Assembly: GCA_023213315.1 (NCBI GenBank)
Contig: JAKCPI010000367.1
Coordinates: 62,001 to 126,000 of the forward strand
Source: Euborellia annulipes
Taxonomy: Eukaryota > Arthropoda > Insecta > Dermaptera > Anisolabididae
Length of the DNA stretch: 64,000 bases
Reading direction: 5' to 3'
Shown: piece by piece, positions 1-11,300 of the stretch
Position numbering within the stretch: position 1 is the first letter of the stretch
Layout of the letters: the number at the start of each line of letters is the position of its first letter
Made by a program: the position numbers and the translations under genes
Notes under the pieces: model-generated
Database searches by the model: none
What the model saw: only the letters and a program-made list of their open reading frames with translations
Told to the model about the DNA's origin: nothing

Positions 1-795
1 ATTTGAGCACTTTTCTATCCTTTTTCTTAAAATATTTGTGAATTTTAGGTAAAAATTTCATTTCTCCCGAGTGATGTAGTATGAATACATATATTTTTTT
101 ATATATATTTTATTTTATTAAAATAATAAAAAAGCCTTGCAAGAGGTCAAGAAAATCCATTTAATTTATTATTTTATTTATATTAATAGAAAAATGAGTT
201 AAAGCAAACTTTAAGTTGGCTATAAAATGGATGTCCCAAAATACCATGTCGTGAGTCTTTTGGCCCAAATAAGAACAATCTAACTGGAAAAATCGGAGTC
301 ATAAAAGATAGGATTAATACCAAGAGTAATAAAAAGAACAAGGACAAAGCTCACCGTTTTAGATAGAGAAATGCTAAACAATGGCTAAGCAAATTTAAAG
401 ACAGTGTCAGTTTTATGGCAAATCCCCGGAAGATTAGGTTCAAAATCTGCAAAGATGTTTTTTTTTTTTTTTTACTCTTATTTTGTTCCACATCATATAA
501 AAAAGTTTTTAAAATAAAAAGATACACATGGGGCTCATAATCAAAATGATCTAAGTGATATTTTATGATGTAAAAGTTTCTGTCAAATAAATTATTCATA
601 ATAAAGTTTTATAAAGTGAATTTTGATATATTTTTTTTTTCTTAAAATAGTTTTAGTCTATAGATATATTTTATTTTTCTAACAATAATCCATGTCTGTT
701 TTTTGGAAATAATAAATGAATATCGGAATATCGGAAAAAATTAATTTTTGTAGATAACCCGTAAAGATTACAAAAAAATTTTAGTTAGTAATTTT
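1..795. other. AT-rich intronic sequence, nothing recognised
   Basis: The stretch is dominated by A/T runs. I see no repeat head, splice-bounded exon or RNA gene. The longest open frame (minus strand, about 80 codons near 351-599) runs through poly-Lys and poly-Phe codons from homopolymers and does not look like protein. Confidence 0.5.
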
Positions 796-1361
796 TACTT
801 TCTCTTATCCTATATATGAAATATATAGAAAGTATTGCAAATATGTCGAAAATTCCATGTCAAGATTTAGATGGATATACACGTTTGAGATCCCCTGAGT
901 CCAAAAAAGTGAATTGGTCTGTCTGTTTGTCAGTGAACAAAATATCTCAGAAACGAAAAGAGCTAAGAGGTTGAAATTTTATATTTGAGTTAGGCATCCC
1001 CCCAAGGGATGAAATTAAGCCCTAGAACAAAATCGGCTAAAAAGTATTAGTACTTTATTGATGTACTTTTTCAGTTTTTTTAGTTTTTCTCAAAATTCAC
1101 TCAACGATTTTGATTAAAATTCATAAATCCACTATTTTTAGATGCTCTTTAAAAAGTATATCAATGAAATTTTTCGTTAAAATTGTTTGAAGTACACTTT
1201 ACTGATGTGGAAGCATTCGTAGCTCAGTGCCATCTATAAATCGGGTGTTCAAGTTTGGAACTTAGGTGCTATGAGCAACTAAATATATCTCAACACAAAA
1301 AATCTGGCGAGGGTAAGAGAAAGTTGTGTGCTGTGCGACTTGTCACACCAGATTTTTTAAG
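796..1361 (-). repeat. Rep1 dispersed repeat, nearly full length
   Basis: This is an inverted copy of the family I call Rep1. Reading the minus strand it begins with AATCTGGTGTGAC-like sequence and the AACTTTCTCTTACC arm (about 1302-1360). It continues through the shared body (AAGTACATCAATAAAGTACT near 1040-1075, TTATATTTGAGTTAGGCAT near 985) and ends with the diagnostic GGATAAGAGAAAGT next to 796-810. The 5' hairpin is truncated, and the X-box present in other copies has decayed here. The strand was set by comparison with the plus-strand copies at 14458 and 44691. No coding capacity is visible. Confidence 0.75.
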
Positions 1362-3057
1362 ATCTGAATTTTTATCTTCACTTTAAAACAAAATCTCCGT
1401 TGATTGTTATCCTTTTTTTTATCGTAAAATGTTTTAATTATTTAAAAAAAAAAATCTCTTTGTTGATCAAATTACTTTTTAATCTATTCCAAAGGAGGAA
1501 ATAGTTTTGTTTCAAATATAGAAATTTTATTATTATAATTAAATAAGGCTCTGCTTCGATGTTATGCCCTAATTTTTTTTTTTTTTTTAGTAATATTTAT
1601 TTTTATTATATATATACACTCTTTATGATTAAAATTTCATGCCATCTCTGCAGTTTATCGCGAGCACTCTATCATTGCATGACTCGATAAGATATAAAAT
1701 CAAGGGAAAAGGAATATAAAAAATAAAAATACAATAATAAAATAAAAGTATCTAAGATGGTGACAATTTTTATTTTTTTTAATAGCAGAAAGTTTTCTCT
1801 TACGAAAGGGAAAAAAAACCGCATAAGTAAGAAAAGAAAGTTTATTCAAATTCTATATTATCGATGAATGACTAAAAATTCCAGTATTATAAATTACTTT
1901 ATTTAGATTTGAAAAATTTGTTTCATTGAATCTTTTATATTTATTTCCCTTTTTGTATGGAGATGAATTAAATTTTCCTGAGTTTTTATTGATTCTTCTT
2001 CTTCTTGAAGATATCACAAAAAAAAAAAAATTTCAAATGAATGACTTAATTTAGTTTTCAAAGATTTTCTGACAAGAATGTTTGAGTTTGGTAGCAACTT
2101 TTTTGAAAGAAGCAAACGGTGTTTATCCGGAAATTGTGAGAAAAAATGAAAGAGTTATTCGACATCTCCAAAGTGTCAACGTAAAAAAAAAAAATATATA
2201 TGACGGTGGTGTTTGTCCTGGAGTTAAGAGTACTGAATAAGTTTTTTAATCAATTGTCTTAAAAACTTCAATTCATATTTGTTCAAACTCTTATATTTAA
2301 TTAACAAATAAAGAGAATGAATTGAAGAGAAAAAAAAATACTCTCGAGATTCTTCAGGTGGGAATGAAGAATAAACGATTGTGCATGGATGAATGCATGA
2401 ATCTGATTGAAGAATTAATGAAAATGGTTTCAGTGAAAGAAAAAAAAGCCGACAAAAATATATAAAAAAAAGTGAGGCTTGATTTGCTTTCTAAGGATGA
2501 AAAAAAAAATTATAAAATAAAAAAAAAAAGATTTGTTTAGAAATAAAAGGTTGAAGTATCTCAATTCAAACATTCTTGATAATTAATAAGTATTCTCTAA
2601 CAGAAAGACTTATAAATTAAAAGTTAATCCCAGGAATCAATTAAGCGCCTTTTGGTTAGGCAAACCGCTTGGCTTCGAGGGCAATTAGCTATCCCTTTAA
2701 ATTTTAAATATATTCGTATATTGAATATTTTGTGTTTGTGGATAAACAAATGAAGAAGTACTAGCCTATATTCCATTTATTTGGCATTTCATCTCATATT
2801 ACCTTTAAATAAATACGTAAATGAGATTTTTTTTTACCGTTGAACAAAAAATATAGTTTTGTTTGTTAATATGTCTGTCATTGAATATTTTAACTAAAAA
2901 TAAAAGTTGTTTGGTGTAGATAAGCCCGGAAATTCCGAGTTTGAACCCCAAGAAAGCTGTAATGTCCAATGTGTTATTTAATTTCATGCTTTTCAATAGG
3001 AAGAGAAATAAATAATAAATTTTAGTTTTTTATTTTATCTGAATTTATTTATTTTAG
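1362..3057. other. AT-rich intronic sequence
   Basis: I find no recognisable gene or repeat copy here. Many A and T runs of 8-14 bases occur. A short GC-richer patch at 2640-2695 has a weak tRNA-like look, but no A box plus B box pair and no cloverleaf can be drawn. Confidence 0.45.
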
Positions 3058-3175
3058 TTTTTTCGGCATCTTAGGCCAATACTTAATGTTTAAAATACTA
3101 GAGGGGTCCAGACGTACTAGATTTATTTATATCTTTGGTATCCAAATTATTTAAATAAATAGCCTAGAGCCTAGT
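3058..3175 (-). repeat. SINE-A 3' fragment, degenerate
   Basis: In inverted orientation this carries the SINE-A tail landmarks in order: TTTCGGCATCTTAGGCCA, GGGGTCCAGAC and TTTGGTATCCAAATT. These match the better copy at 28592-28872. The tRNA-like head is missing. Confidence 0.55.
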
Positions 3176-3235
3176 GCCCAGTAGCTTTAAGACTTTCAAT
3201 TTTTATTTAATGATATTGTTTATAAATTAACTGAT

Positions 3236-3390
3236 TCATTGGCTCAGAGAGAAGACATTAGCTTCTCGAATCTGACGTCCCGGGTTCGCTTCCCGACTAA
3301 AGCGAAAAAAATGAATTCCAATTAAATTGGTTGCCAATCTTTTGAAATAAATAGGGATTGGGTCTAAATGGCTGAAAAGGACCTTAAAAC
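3236..3390 (+). repeat. SINE-B copy (tRNA-derived SINE)
   Basis: The copy has an A-box-like TTGGCTCAGAGAGAAGACAT, a B box GGGTTCGCTTCCCG, then GAAATAAATAGGGATTGGGT and a tail CTAAATGGCTGAAAAGGACC. The order is the same as in the copies at 10216 and 60712. The first few bases of the head are lost. RNA polymerase III A and B boxes are what define tRNA-headed SINEs; the family name is local. Confidence 0.8.
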
Positions 3391-6300
3391 AAGTAAAAAA
3401 AATTAACAGATATAAATGTATTGACAATATAATTAATATCTAACATGTATTTTTGTTTAAACAATCTACAGTATCTTTGACGCAAGTTGCCTAAAAGATT
3501 AAAAGAAAAGTCATGAAAAAAAGTTTTTATGAAGTAATAAAACAAAGGATATTTATTATAAATGAAAAATAACAAATATATTTTTTTTTAATCAATAAAT
3601 AAAATTAGAAAAGTTACTTCATTAATTTAGTGTCATTAAAATAAATAAAATTAATATTTAAAGTTTTCAAATCACCGATTGGTTTGAAATTAAAATAGTT
3701 TTATTAGATTAAAAGTTTTAGATTAGTAATTTTTTTTTTTTTTTCTACATTTAAGTTTGAAACTTTCCCATTTCCATAAAACATTTTATTTGCCCTGATA
3801 GAATGCATTTGAATGTGCAGAGATGGAAACTCGACAACTTGAACAGGAATGACTTAAGTGTACCCGACAGCACACCACGTGTGAAATTCAAGCTGACTTT
3901 ATTTTATACGGCCCCATTAGATTTGAATCTAGCCAATGATTCATTTATGGATAAAAAAAAAAATCCAAATGGGAAAAAAGAGAGATTGATATGGATCATA
4001 AAAAATCCGTGAGAGTTACAAGACATGTGCATTTCAATTTACTGCGATTTTAAAATGAGAAATGAGTAGGTAGGGGGGGGGGGGACGAATATAAAATTAC
4101 AGATGCCGTGTCAATTATGAATGCTCCAACGAGGGGTATTAACAATCCTCCCCCTTGGAGCGTGATAAACGAGTCAAATTATCAATGGTAATTAGAAAAT
4201 CTGAAAAATTTTTATATATGCATGGAACCAGCGTAAAAGCATCCTAGTGACAAAAAGCGTCACGTGGTAAAAAATATTGAATATATTTGAATAAGAAGTG
4301 ACCGACAACCGAGTGAGGCGGTTCGGAATTTTTTTTTTTCATATTTATAAATTCAACTATCACAGGAGGGTCCAAGTTAATTGTCCCAATATTTACATAC
4401 TCGACCTATAAATGACTGGTTGGCTCCATGATTTCGGGTCTCTATTATATAATGGAAAAATGGTCCATGGCTGTTTATGCGGTCTCTCCTCTCGATAGAT
4501 TTGAATCTAACCGCATGTTTCAATTTCCTCTTTTATTTAGCTCGAGTCATTAATGATTTTCAGAGAAAAGAAAAAAAAAAAAAAAGTTCGCGCCTAAATT
4601 CTAATTAAATTTTTGTTGAGAATTATATTGTGTACTTTATCAATCTAAAAAAAAAAAAAAAATTACGCTAATTAAAGAAAGGAGTTTGTTTTACATATGT
4701 TCGTACAATAAATTTTTTAGTGTTGAGAGAACTACGAATAAATTTAAATAAAAAAAAAAAAAAAAACTATAATTAATTTTGAATAAACTACTACCATATT
4801 TTATCGTTTAATGATGTAATTTAATTTTAAGTTGTTTAATAATTGACTTTCGACGATTTACATATTATAATATACTACTATACTAGGCTATATAAATAAT
4901 TTCAACCCTGTTTCTCTTTTATTCATTTTGTATTTTTTTTTTTTTTTTTTTTTTGCATTTTAGTGTACTTTTTCTTTTGTTTTTTTGTTATATTCAAAAA
5001 GGTTAAACCAATTAAGATCAAAGGATTTTTCACTAATGGTCCGGGAGAAAAATAAGAAAAGATAGATGAGAAAAAAAATATCAAATTATAATTAAAAGTA
5101 AAAAATAAAAAATACCCGAGTGTACTAGTTAGTGGCGATGGCATTAGGATGGAAAGAGGAAGAGGAGGGGCTCTGTGGATTCAAATTCCCCTCAACCCAC
5201 AACAAAATTTAAATAATTTTCAAAGATAATAATTATTTTTAAATTTAATTCACTTAACACATGATTTTATTAATATGTGTAACACTATGTTCTTAGAAAA
5301 TGTATATTTAAAAAAAATGTAGTGGTTATTTTGCTTTAATATTAAAAATTTCTTAATTTTGATCAATCGTTTTACTGTTAGATATCCCAATTGAGTATAG
5401 TCCCTATTCTAATTTATTTTTTCTCATGTACCTGGTGACACTGGTCATCATCATAGGTCTTTAAATATTAAATAATCTTTCTCAAAAAAAAAAATTTTTT
5501 GATTAATTCTTTATAATAATAAATAGTCCACTATATAAATAAGCTATAAAAAATTTTAAGTTGTCCACCCTCCAGTCAAAAAAAAAAAAAATTAATAGCA
5601 ATACATTAGTGAGTTATATTCGATTATTTCTTTTAGCCTGAAAGCAACAGATCTGGGTTCGATTCCCGTCGTGTACTCAATTTTTTTTTTTTTTTAAATA
5701 TTAAGTTTATAAAGGGGGCCACTGATCTTTAGAGCATTTTAAGATCTCTTTCTGTTCTATGAAAAATATTTTTAAAAAAATAAACCCAATTTTTTTTACC
5801 TTATATTGTTTTATTTTTTTTTTAAATTTTTTGGGTAAAAAATTTTTAAAAAAATTTTTTTAACCTTTCCCAAAGGGGGAAGGGAAAGAGAAAAAAAAAA
5901 AAAAAAAAAAAATTAAGTCCAATAAACATAATTTCATATACAAGATAAGATAAAAATAAGAGGACATTCTATTTGTATTCAATACTCACATCATTTTTTT
6001 AACTAACATGTTAGTTACATTAGAAATAAAGGTAACTAATGTAATTTTGAAATTAAAAGCTAAAGGTCGGGTTCTTGTAATTTATAAAGATATTATATTT
6101 TTCAATTAACTTAATTGAAGTATTACCGCAATAACATTAACATTTAACTTAATTTGATTCAATAAGCCAATCAAAATATTTTATAGAAAAAAATTAAAAA
6201 TTATAATTACTGGTTTTGTAATAATGTGATAAACTCACTTTAGAATTTAGGTAGGTATGTCTTTAAAAAATTCATTTAATTTAATCATAAAAAGAGTAAG

Positions 6301-7271
6301 TATAGCTGGTTAAAAGACCAAGATTAAGAGATTGAGCTTTAAAGTTAGGAAACTTATTATTAAGCTGATAAGAAAACAAAAGTTTTCCCATGGGGGATAG
6401 AATTACAAAACTTGGTAAGAATTCCTACCTTTAGAAGTAAATCCCTAACGCTCATTCCTCTCAATTTCATTTTATTCTTTTATATATTGCGAAATTAATA
6501 TGAGAATCGGCAAAAGAAAATTCAAAGAAGCTAGTCAAGAACGAATTTGGAAGAAAATAGGTGATGACCCAGTAATAAGAATTAAAAGCAGAGTATCCAA
6601 AGCAAAACATTGAAATTATATCGTGCAGAGTAAATGAATATTGTTTATTTCCTGTTTAAAATTTATTTTAGAACGGAATAATGAATACTTGTGCTAATAA
6701 GACTGTAATTAATAATGATCGCTCGTAAATCAACTTTAACACAAATACTATTTTTTTTTTTTTTTTTCAAATTAAAAACAATAAAAAAAATTATTAACCT
6801 GATTATTTGTTTTTATCTTCACTCATTATTATTATGATATTGAATACATTCCAGTACAAAGAGTTTCAATCGAGAAAAGAGACCTGTCTGGCTTAAAAAA
6901 AAATGCCCGTCTTTTTGGAGTTCATAATCGTTGTGTTCAAATGGGAGATATTGAAAAAAAACAACTTTTTTTAATTTCGTTCTTTTCGAAAAAACACCCC
7001 TATCCCTTAAAATCACAATCCGTTCAGTTAATTAATGATCTAATTTCATATCTATTTAGTGGTTCAAAATCTATTAATACATTAAATAGAATTTATGGAC
7101 TACTTGATGTAGACGTCGATATCTCTATCATTTACCCCCTCAATGTGTGATTATTATATATTTTGTGATCCTAAATTGTCCTCTAACGTTGAAGTCCATA
7201 CTCATTGCAATAGCTTTTTTTTTTATTATTTAAATTAATGTAAATTAAGTCTCAATACTATTGCGATAGAT
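3391..7271. other. AT-rich intronic sequence with a few GC-richer patches
   Basis: No exon is recognised. A moderately GC-richer, apparently single-copy patch lies at 3800-4560, with a run of G at about 4072-4084 and sequences such as TCAATTAT that are common in homeodomain sites. It could be regulatory, but nothing in the sequence proves that. The rest is homopolymer-rich, including T and A tracts near 4935, 5683, 5820 and 5895. Confidence 0.4.
5625..5674 (+). repeat. tRNA-like B-box relic
   Basis: The string CTGGGTTCGATTCCCGTC is a near-perfect pol III B box / T-arm, followed by a short acceptor-like piece and a T run. No 5' half, D-arm or anticodon arm pairs with it, so a working tRNA gene is not supported. 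It is probably the remains of a tRNA pseudogene or of an unnamed SINE. Confidence 0.4.
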
Positions 7272-7275
7272 GGTA

Positions 7276-7489
7276 CAGTGAGGGACAATATTAAGTCCCA
7301 CCCATGCGTTTTCTACTTGTGATTATTTCATTGTTGTTTAAAAAAAAAATACTATATATTTTTTAATGAAAACTTTTATAGTTCAAATCTAGAAAATTTC
7401 CAATAAAGACTTTCATTTTCTTTTATAAAAACATTGAAATAATCACAAGTAGAAAACTCATGGGTGGGACTTAATATTATCCCTCACTG
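7276..7489. mobile_element. MITE with mariner-like TIRs and TA duplication
   Basis: Inverted ends of about 56 bases begin CAGTGAGGGACAATATTAAG and end with the matching complement closing in CCCTCACTG. Both are flanked directly by TA (7274-7275 and 7490-7491). A CAGTG-type terminus plus TA target duplication is typical of the Tc1/mariner superfamily. The 214-base body has no ORF, so it is non-autonomous. The arms differ at only a few positions, suggesting moderate age. Confidence 0.85.
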
Positions 7490-7520
7490 TACATGAAGAA
7501 CTTTAAATCTACACTAAGGG

Positions 7521-7622
7521 TAGTTGATATCCAAACCATCACCGGATTGCCTGGGATCCGAACCCGCGACCCTTGATATACAAGGCAGGCGCGCTTCCAA
7601 CAACACCAAGACCGAGGGCGAC
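7521..7622 (-). repeat. SINE-A head fragment
   Basis: In inverted orientation it shows the SINE-A head: GATCCGAACCCGCGACC (B box), CTTGATATACAAGG, GCGCGCTTCC and an ending near ACCGAGGGCG. It starts within the TTGATATCCAAACC piece that precedes the head in other copies. The 3' tail is absent. Confidence 0.7.
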
Positions 7623-7789
7623 CAATAAGCCACTTGTTATGGTAATTAATTATACTTTGATTGAAATATTCTCTATTGTCATATCAATTTTCCCTCTCTT
7701 GTTTTCCAAAGGGGAATTTCGAAATATAGATCTTTCTGATAAAATATTTGATTATATTCTAGGATTTCGAGTGCTTTAGAAATCAGTGA

Positions 7790-8130
7790 CAAGTACAGGT
7801 CACGTGCCCCCTTCATTGGGTGGGTCGCTCTCCCATTGAAATTCTCCGGGGACGCGTGGACGCCCCCTTCATAAGCAACCAACCCCTAACCTCTGTCTGC
7901 TTTTAATACACTGTGTCTCTGCAATGCAAGGGGGGCGCCAAGTCAATCTCTATGCTAATTGCTACATCTTATTAGCATCTTGCTCCGACTGTTGCCTGAC
8001 AAACATGCTCCGATATCCTCTCAATAAACCGATCCTTGGCCTGAATATCTTTCCGCCCTTTTATATGCCTCTCCAATAAATTTGAAAGAGCACAGATTAC
8101 ATCATATTTTAGTGACATATTGATATTGAT
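7790..8130. other. GC-richer, apparently single-copy segment
   Basis: Base composition here is clearly less AT-rich than the surroundings, and no TIR, SINE box or Rep1 landmark is present. It holds the minus-strand ORF described separately. It could be an exon, a conserved non-coding block or simply older unique DNA. Confidence 0.4.
7972..8118 (-). CDS. possible 48-residue ORF, unknown
   Basis: An ATG-started frame runs to TAA. It begins MSLKYDVICALSNLLERH, continues with an RK/KD-rich helix-like middle containing IQAKDRFIERISEH, and ends VCQATVGARC. The composition is balanced, unlike most AT-run frames in this window. I recognise no family. Initiation context, splice partners and promoter are not evident. 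It lies about 21 kb downstream of the Eph exon in the direction of that gene. In DNA of about 42% GC a 48-codon open frame is not rare, so this is only a lead. Confidence 0.2.
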   Translation of the reverse strand: MSLKYDVICALSNLLERHIKGRKDIQAKDRFIERISEHVCQATVGARC

Positions 8131-8631
8131 GGAACTTTTTTATATATATTAATATAAAAAAAAAAATACATATGTATGATATTATTGAGTCTCTAGGGCA
8201 TTTTTAATGACCTATATATATTCCAAAACATAATTAATGGTGAATATATATTTCCATCTAAACTACATAAATATGATTTCCATGATTAATACACAAGTAT
8301 TTATATATCAAATTATTTATATTTCATTTTACTCTGGAGAATTATATTATATTGAATATGTATATGAATTTAGTGATAAACTAATTCATCAAAACTCATA
8401 TAAAAAATTATAAATTTAATATTTTTGTACTAGTAACTACATAATTTAACTAAATCTAAATAGAAAATTAATTTATGGTTTGTTATGAAAATATTTTCAA
8501 TTCAGTAAATAATTTTTGTTGACGAAATTTATTTTAATACTATATTCTCTTCATATATGTAGAATATATATTATAGAATAACGATTTCACTCTATATTAA
8601 TAAATTTTACATCTTGTATTCTATTATATCG

Positions 8632-8750
8632 GTGGAAAGAAAATTTATGTCGACACGAAAAATCTAGTGTGACAAGCACAGAACACAACTTTCGATTACA
8701 GAAGGTAAGAGAAAGTTGAGTGCTGTGCGACCAGTCACACCAGATTATTT
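8632..8750 (-). repeat. Rep1 hairpin (5' end only)
   Basis: Both arms of the Rep1 hairpin are present: GTGTGACAAGCACAGAACAC... against ...GTGCTGTGCGACCAGTCACAC, with the inner AACTTTC / GAGAAAGTT pair. It is bordered by TGTCGACACGAAAAATCT as in other copies. The Rep1 body is not attached. Confidence 0.75.
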
Positions 8751-9204
8751 TAAATTCTTTCTATTAAATAAAGTTTATTTATTTCGGTGAGATTTTATTA
8801 AATTAGTTATCAATCCGTTTAGAGCGCATTATTTTTAAGAAATCACAATTAGAAAATAAAATTAATTAAATAAAATATTACATTTTATTAAGTAAGTAAT
8901 AGAATTATTAATAAACTAGTCCATTAGATAATAAATTTTAGAGTGTAGGCCTAATATAAACAAAAAAAATCAGTCCAAAGGTTTGTTTTATAAATGGAAA
9001 AAAAAAAAAATGAATGAAAATTACAATAAATTTACTTATCTAACCTCTGGTCAAAGTTAAAAAGTAAAAAACACCTTCCGTTTCTTGGAGGATGGAAATT
9101 TGCCAAATAGACAAAAAAATGGCAGTGAGGAGAAATATATTTAATAAGATATTTTGATCGGGTGAATAAATCGAATATTTTGCAATTAATAAGAACCCAG
9201 ACAG

Positions 9205-9862
9205 CCTGGAATATTGCAGTAATATTGCAGCAATTTTGCCAACCTTGCACAATATTGACAATATTGGAGCAACATTGCTGTAATTTCGCTGCGCAATATT
9301 GAAGTGAAGACATTGCAGAAATATTGCAGCAATATTGCTGTGGCAACATTGAAGTGTGAATATTGCGACAATATTGCAGTGGCAACATTGAATAGTGAAT
9401 ATTGCAGCAATATTGCATCAATATTGCTGTTGCAATATTGAAGTGTGAATATTGTTGCAATATTGCATCAATATTGCTGTTGCAATATTGAATACTGAAT
9501 ATTTCAGCAATATTGCAGTGGCAATATTGAAGTGTAAATATTGCTGCAATATTCCTGAAATATTACAGTGGCAACATTGAAGGGTGAATATTGAAGCAAT
9601 ATTGGAGCACAATGTTGCAATGGCAACATTGAAGTATGAATATTTCAACAATATTGCAGTGGCAATATTGAAGTGTAAATATTGCAGCAATATTCCTGAA
9701 ATATTACAGTGGCAACATTGAAGAGTGAAAATTGAAGCAATATTGCAGCACAATGTTGCAATGACAACATTGAAGTATGAATATTGCAGCAATATTGCAG
9801 AGTCAATATTGAAGTGTGAATATTGCAGCAATATTGAAATGGCAACATTGAATAGTGAATAT
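9205..9862. repeat. AATATTGC-rich minisatellite, array 1
   Basis: Units of the type GAATATTGCAGCAATATTGC separated by GTGGCAACATTGAAGTGT-like linkers repeat through the array. A higher-order period of 141 bases is visible: AAGTGTAAATATTG occurs at 9530 and again at 9671 with the following sequence conserved. Long minus-strand open frames here (up to about 150 codons, rich in LQYCCNIHTS) are produced by the repeat having few stops and are not genes. Confidence 0.85.
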
Positions 9863-9920
9863 AGGGTTAAAATTATCATATCAACTTTATAATATTCATA
9901 TTAATTAAATTAATTAATGC

Positions 9921-10200
9921 CCCCGGGTGTGGCATAGTAGGTAGCGTGCCTACCTCATATGCCAAACGTCGCGGGTTCGGACCCAGGCAGTCCGATGATT
10001 TTATTTAAGCCATTTGGATACCAGATGGCTTAAATAGAAATGCCTGAACCCTCAATATATATACATTAATTACAACGCTTATCGTCTAAAGTCTTAAATG
10101 GCCTGAGTTGCCGAAAAGACTGTGTGAATGTGTGTGTGAGTGTAAGTGCGAATGAGAAAAAAGTGTGAATGTTTTTTTTTTAAATAAAAAAAAAAAAAAA
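9921..10200 (+). repeat. SINE-A, full-length copy with target duplication
   Basis: The head has the A box TGGCATAGTAGG and B box GGGTTCGGACCC. Then come CAGTCCGATGATTTTATTTA, GCCTGAACCC and an ATATATA linker, followed by the tail module TGGCCTGAGTTGCCGAAAAG, a GTGTGAATG/GTGTGAGTG-rich segment and an A run. AATTAATTAATGCCC lies immediately before the element and again after the A run (about 10199-10215), a clean target-site duplication. This is the reference copy for the family. Confidence 0.9.
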
Positions 10201-10289
10201 AATTAATTAATGCCCGTGATGACCCGTGGCTCAGAGAGAAGACACTAGCTTCTTGAGCCTGGGGTCCAGGATTCGCTTTCCGTCCCCAG

Positions 10290-10556
10290 CAAGGGCGGTC
10301 CCAGAGGGGGGGGGTCAAGGGGGTCGTGACCCCCCCCCAAAAAAAAAAATCTTTTTTTTTTAACACACACTTTTTTCCCACTCACTCTCCCATTCACACA
10401 ATCTTTTCGGCAACTTAGGCCATTTAAGACTTAAACGATACTTATATTTGATTAATATATATTTATTGGGGTCCAGGCTCATTTATTTATACTATAAAAA
10501 AAAAAAAAAAAAAAACAGTGACCCCCCTTCCAAATGTAAGGCTAGGACCGCGCTTG
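10290..10556. mobile_element. hAT-type MITE inside SINE-B
   Basis: The termini are CAAGGGCGGTCCCAG on the left and, complementing the right end, CAAGCGCGGTCCTAG. An exact 8-base duplication GTCCCCAG flanks both sides (10282-10289 and 10557-10564); the 8-base length is diagnostic of hAT elements. The inner ends are G-rich (left) and C-rich (right). A SINE-A tail has since inserted in the middle. There is no coding capacity. Confidence 0.85.
10343..10515 (-). repeat. SINE-A 3' half nested in the hAT MITE
   Basis: An inverted SINE-A tail: T run, ACACACACTTTTTTCCCACT, CTTTTCGGCAACTTAGGCCA, TTTAAGACTTAAACGATA, then GGGGTCCAGGC. The tRNA head is missing. A runs lie at both edges (about 10340 and 10497-10515), so the exact insertion points cannot be fixed. 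Confidence 0.75.
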
Positions 10557-10921
10557 GTCCCCAGCGAGAAAAATTTATTTCATTTGAATTGACTGCAAAT
10601 AATTTGAAATAAATAGGGATGGGGTCTAAATCGCCTTAGATACCGAAAAAGAAAAAAAAATTAAAAAATTAAAAAAAAAAAAAAAATTAATTTTAAATAT
10701 TAAAAATTATTATTTTTTTACAATTTATAAGTGACTTTTTGTTTAAAAAAAAATTTAATAGTACTACATACGAATTAAGTAGCTTAAAAAGTGTTGAAAT
10801 TTCATATAGCAAAACGTCCGAGGCAGTAAAGGAGTCGAATATTGGAATCAAGACATTGGAAATATTGGAAATGCAAAAAACTCGTGTTCAAATCCCTCTA
10901 TGAACAAGTTTTTTTTTTACC

Positions 10922-11300
10922 CTGCAATATTGCCACAATATTCCATGCAATATTGCCACAATATTCCATGCAATATTGCCACAATATTCCATGCAATATT
11001 TCCACAATATTCCATGCAATATTGCCACAATATTCCATGCAATATTTCTACAATATTCCATGCAATATTGCCACAATATTCCATGCAATTTTGCCGGAAT
11101 ATTCCCGTAATATTGCTGCAATACTTGCAATATTTTTGTAATATTGCAACAATATTCCATTCAGTATTGCCACAATATTCCTGCAAGTTACAAAGAGGCG
11201 GACATAGGAATATTGCAACAATGTTGCTGTATTGTTCCTGCAATATTCCCTGCAAGGTTAAATATTGCAATGTAAGATTCCTGCAATATTAATGCAAGAT
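10922..11300. repeat. 23-bp minisatellite, array 2
   Basis: About seven head-to-tail 23-base units, TGCAATATTGCCACAATATT plus CCA, run from 10923 to about 11083. Single-base variants such as TTTCC for TTGCC occur. Degenerate units continue to about 11300. Because 23 is not a multiple of three and the unit lacks stops, all frames are open on both strands; the resulting 90-130 codon frames are artefacts. Confidence 0.85.

Larger units (their letters stand above)
10216..10665 (+). repeat. SINE-B, split by a hAT MITE
   Basis: The head CCCGTGGCTCAGAGAGAAGA with its B box region (10255-10280) is followed, after the insertion at 10290-10556, by GAGAAAAATTTATTTCATTT, GAAATAAATAGGGATGGGGT and the tail CTAAATCGCCTTAGATACCG plus an A-rich end. 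With the insert removed the order matches the intact copy at 60712-60872. Confidence 0.85.

Noticed and set aside
5640..5672. Functional tRNA gene
   Set aside because: Only a T-arm/B box is present; no D-arm, anticodon arm or closed acceptor stem can be drawn.
9032..9879. Several minus-strand open frames of 70-153 codons rich in LQYCCNIHTS
   Set aside because: They are produced by AATATT-type tandem units that lack stops; the repeat explains them fully.
10842..11292. Open frames of 90-130 codons on both strands
   Set aside because: A 23-base tandem repeat without stops leaves all frames open; no protein-like conservation is implied.
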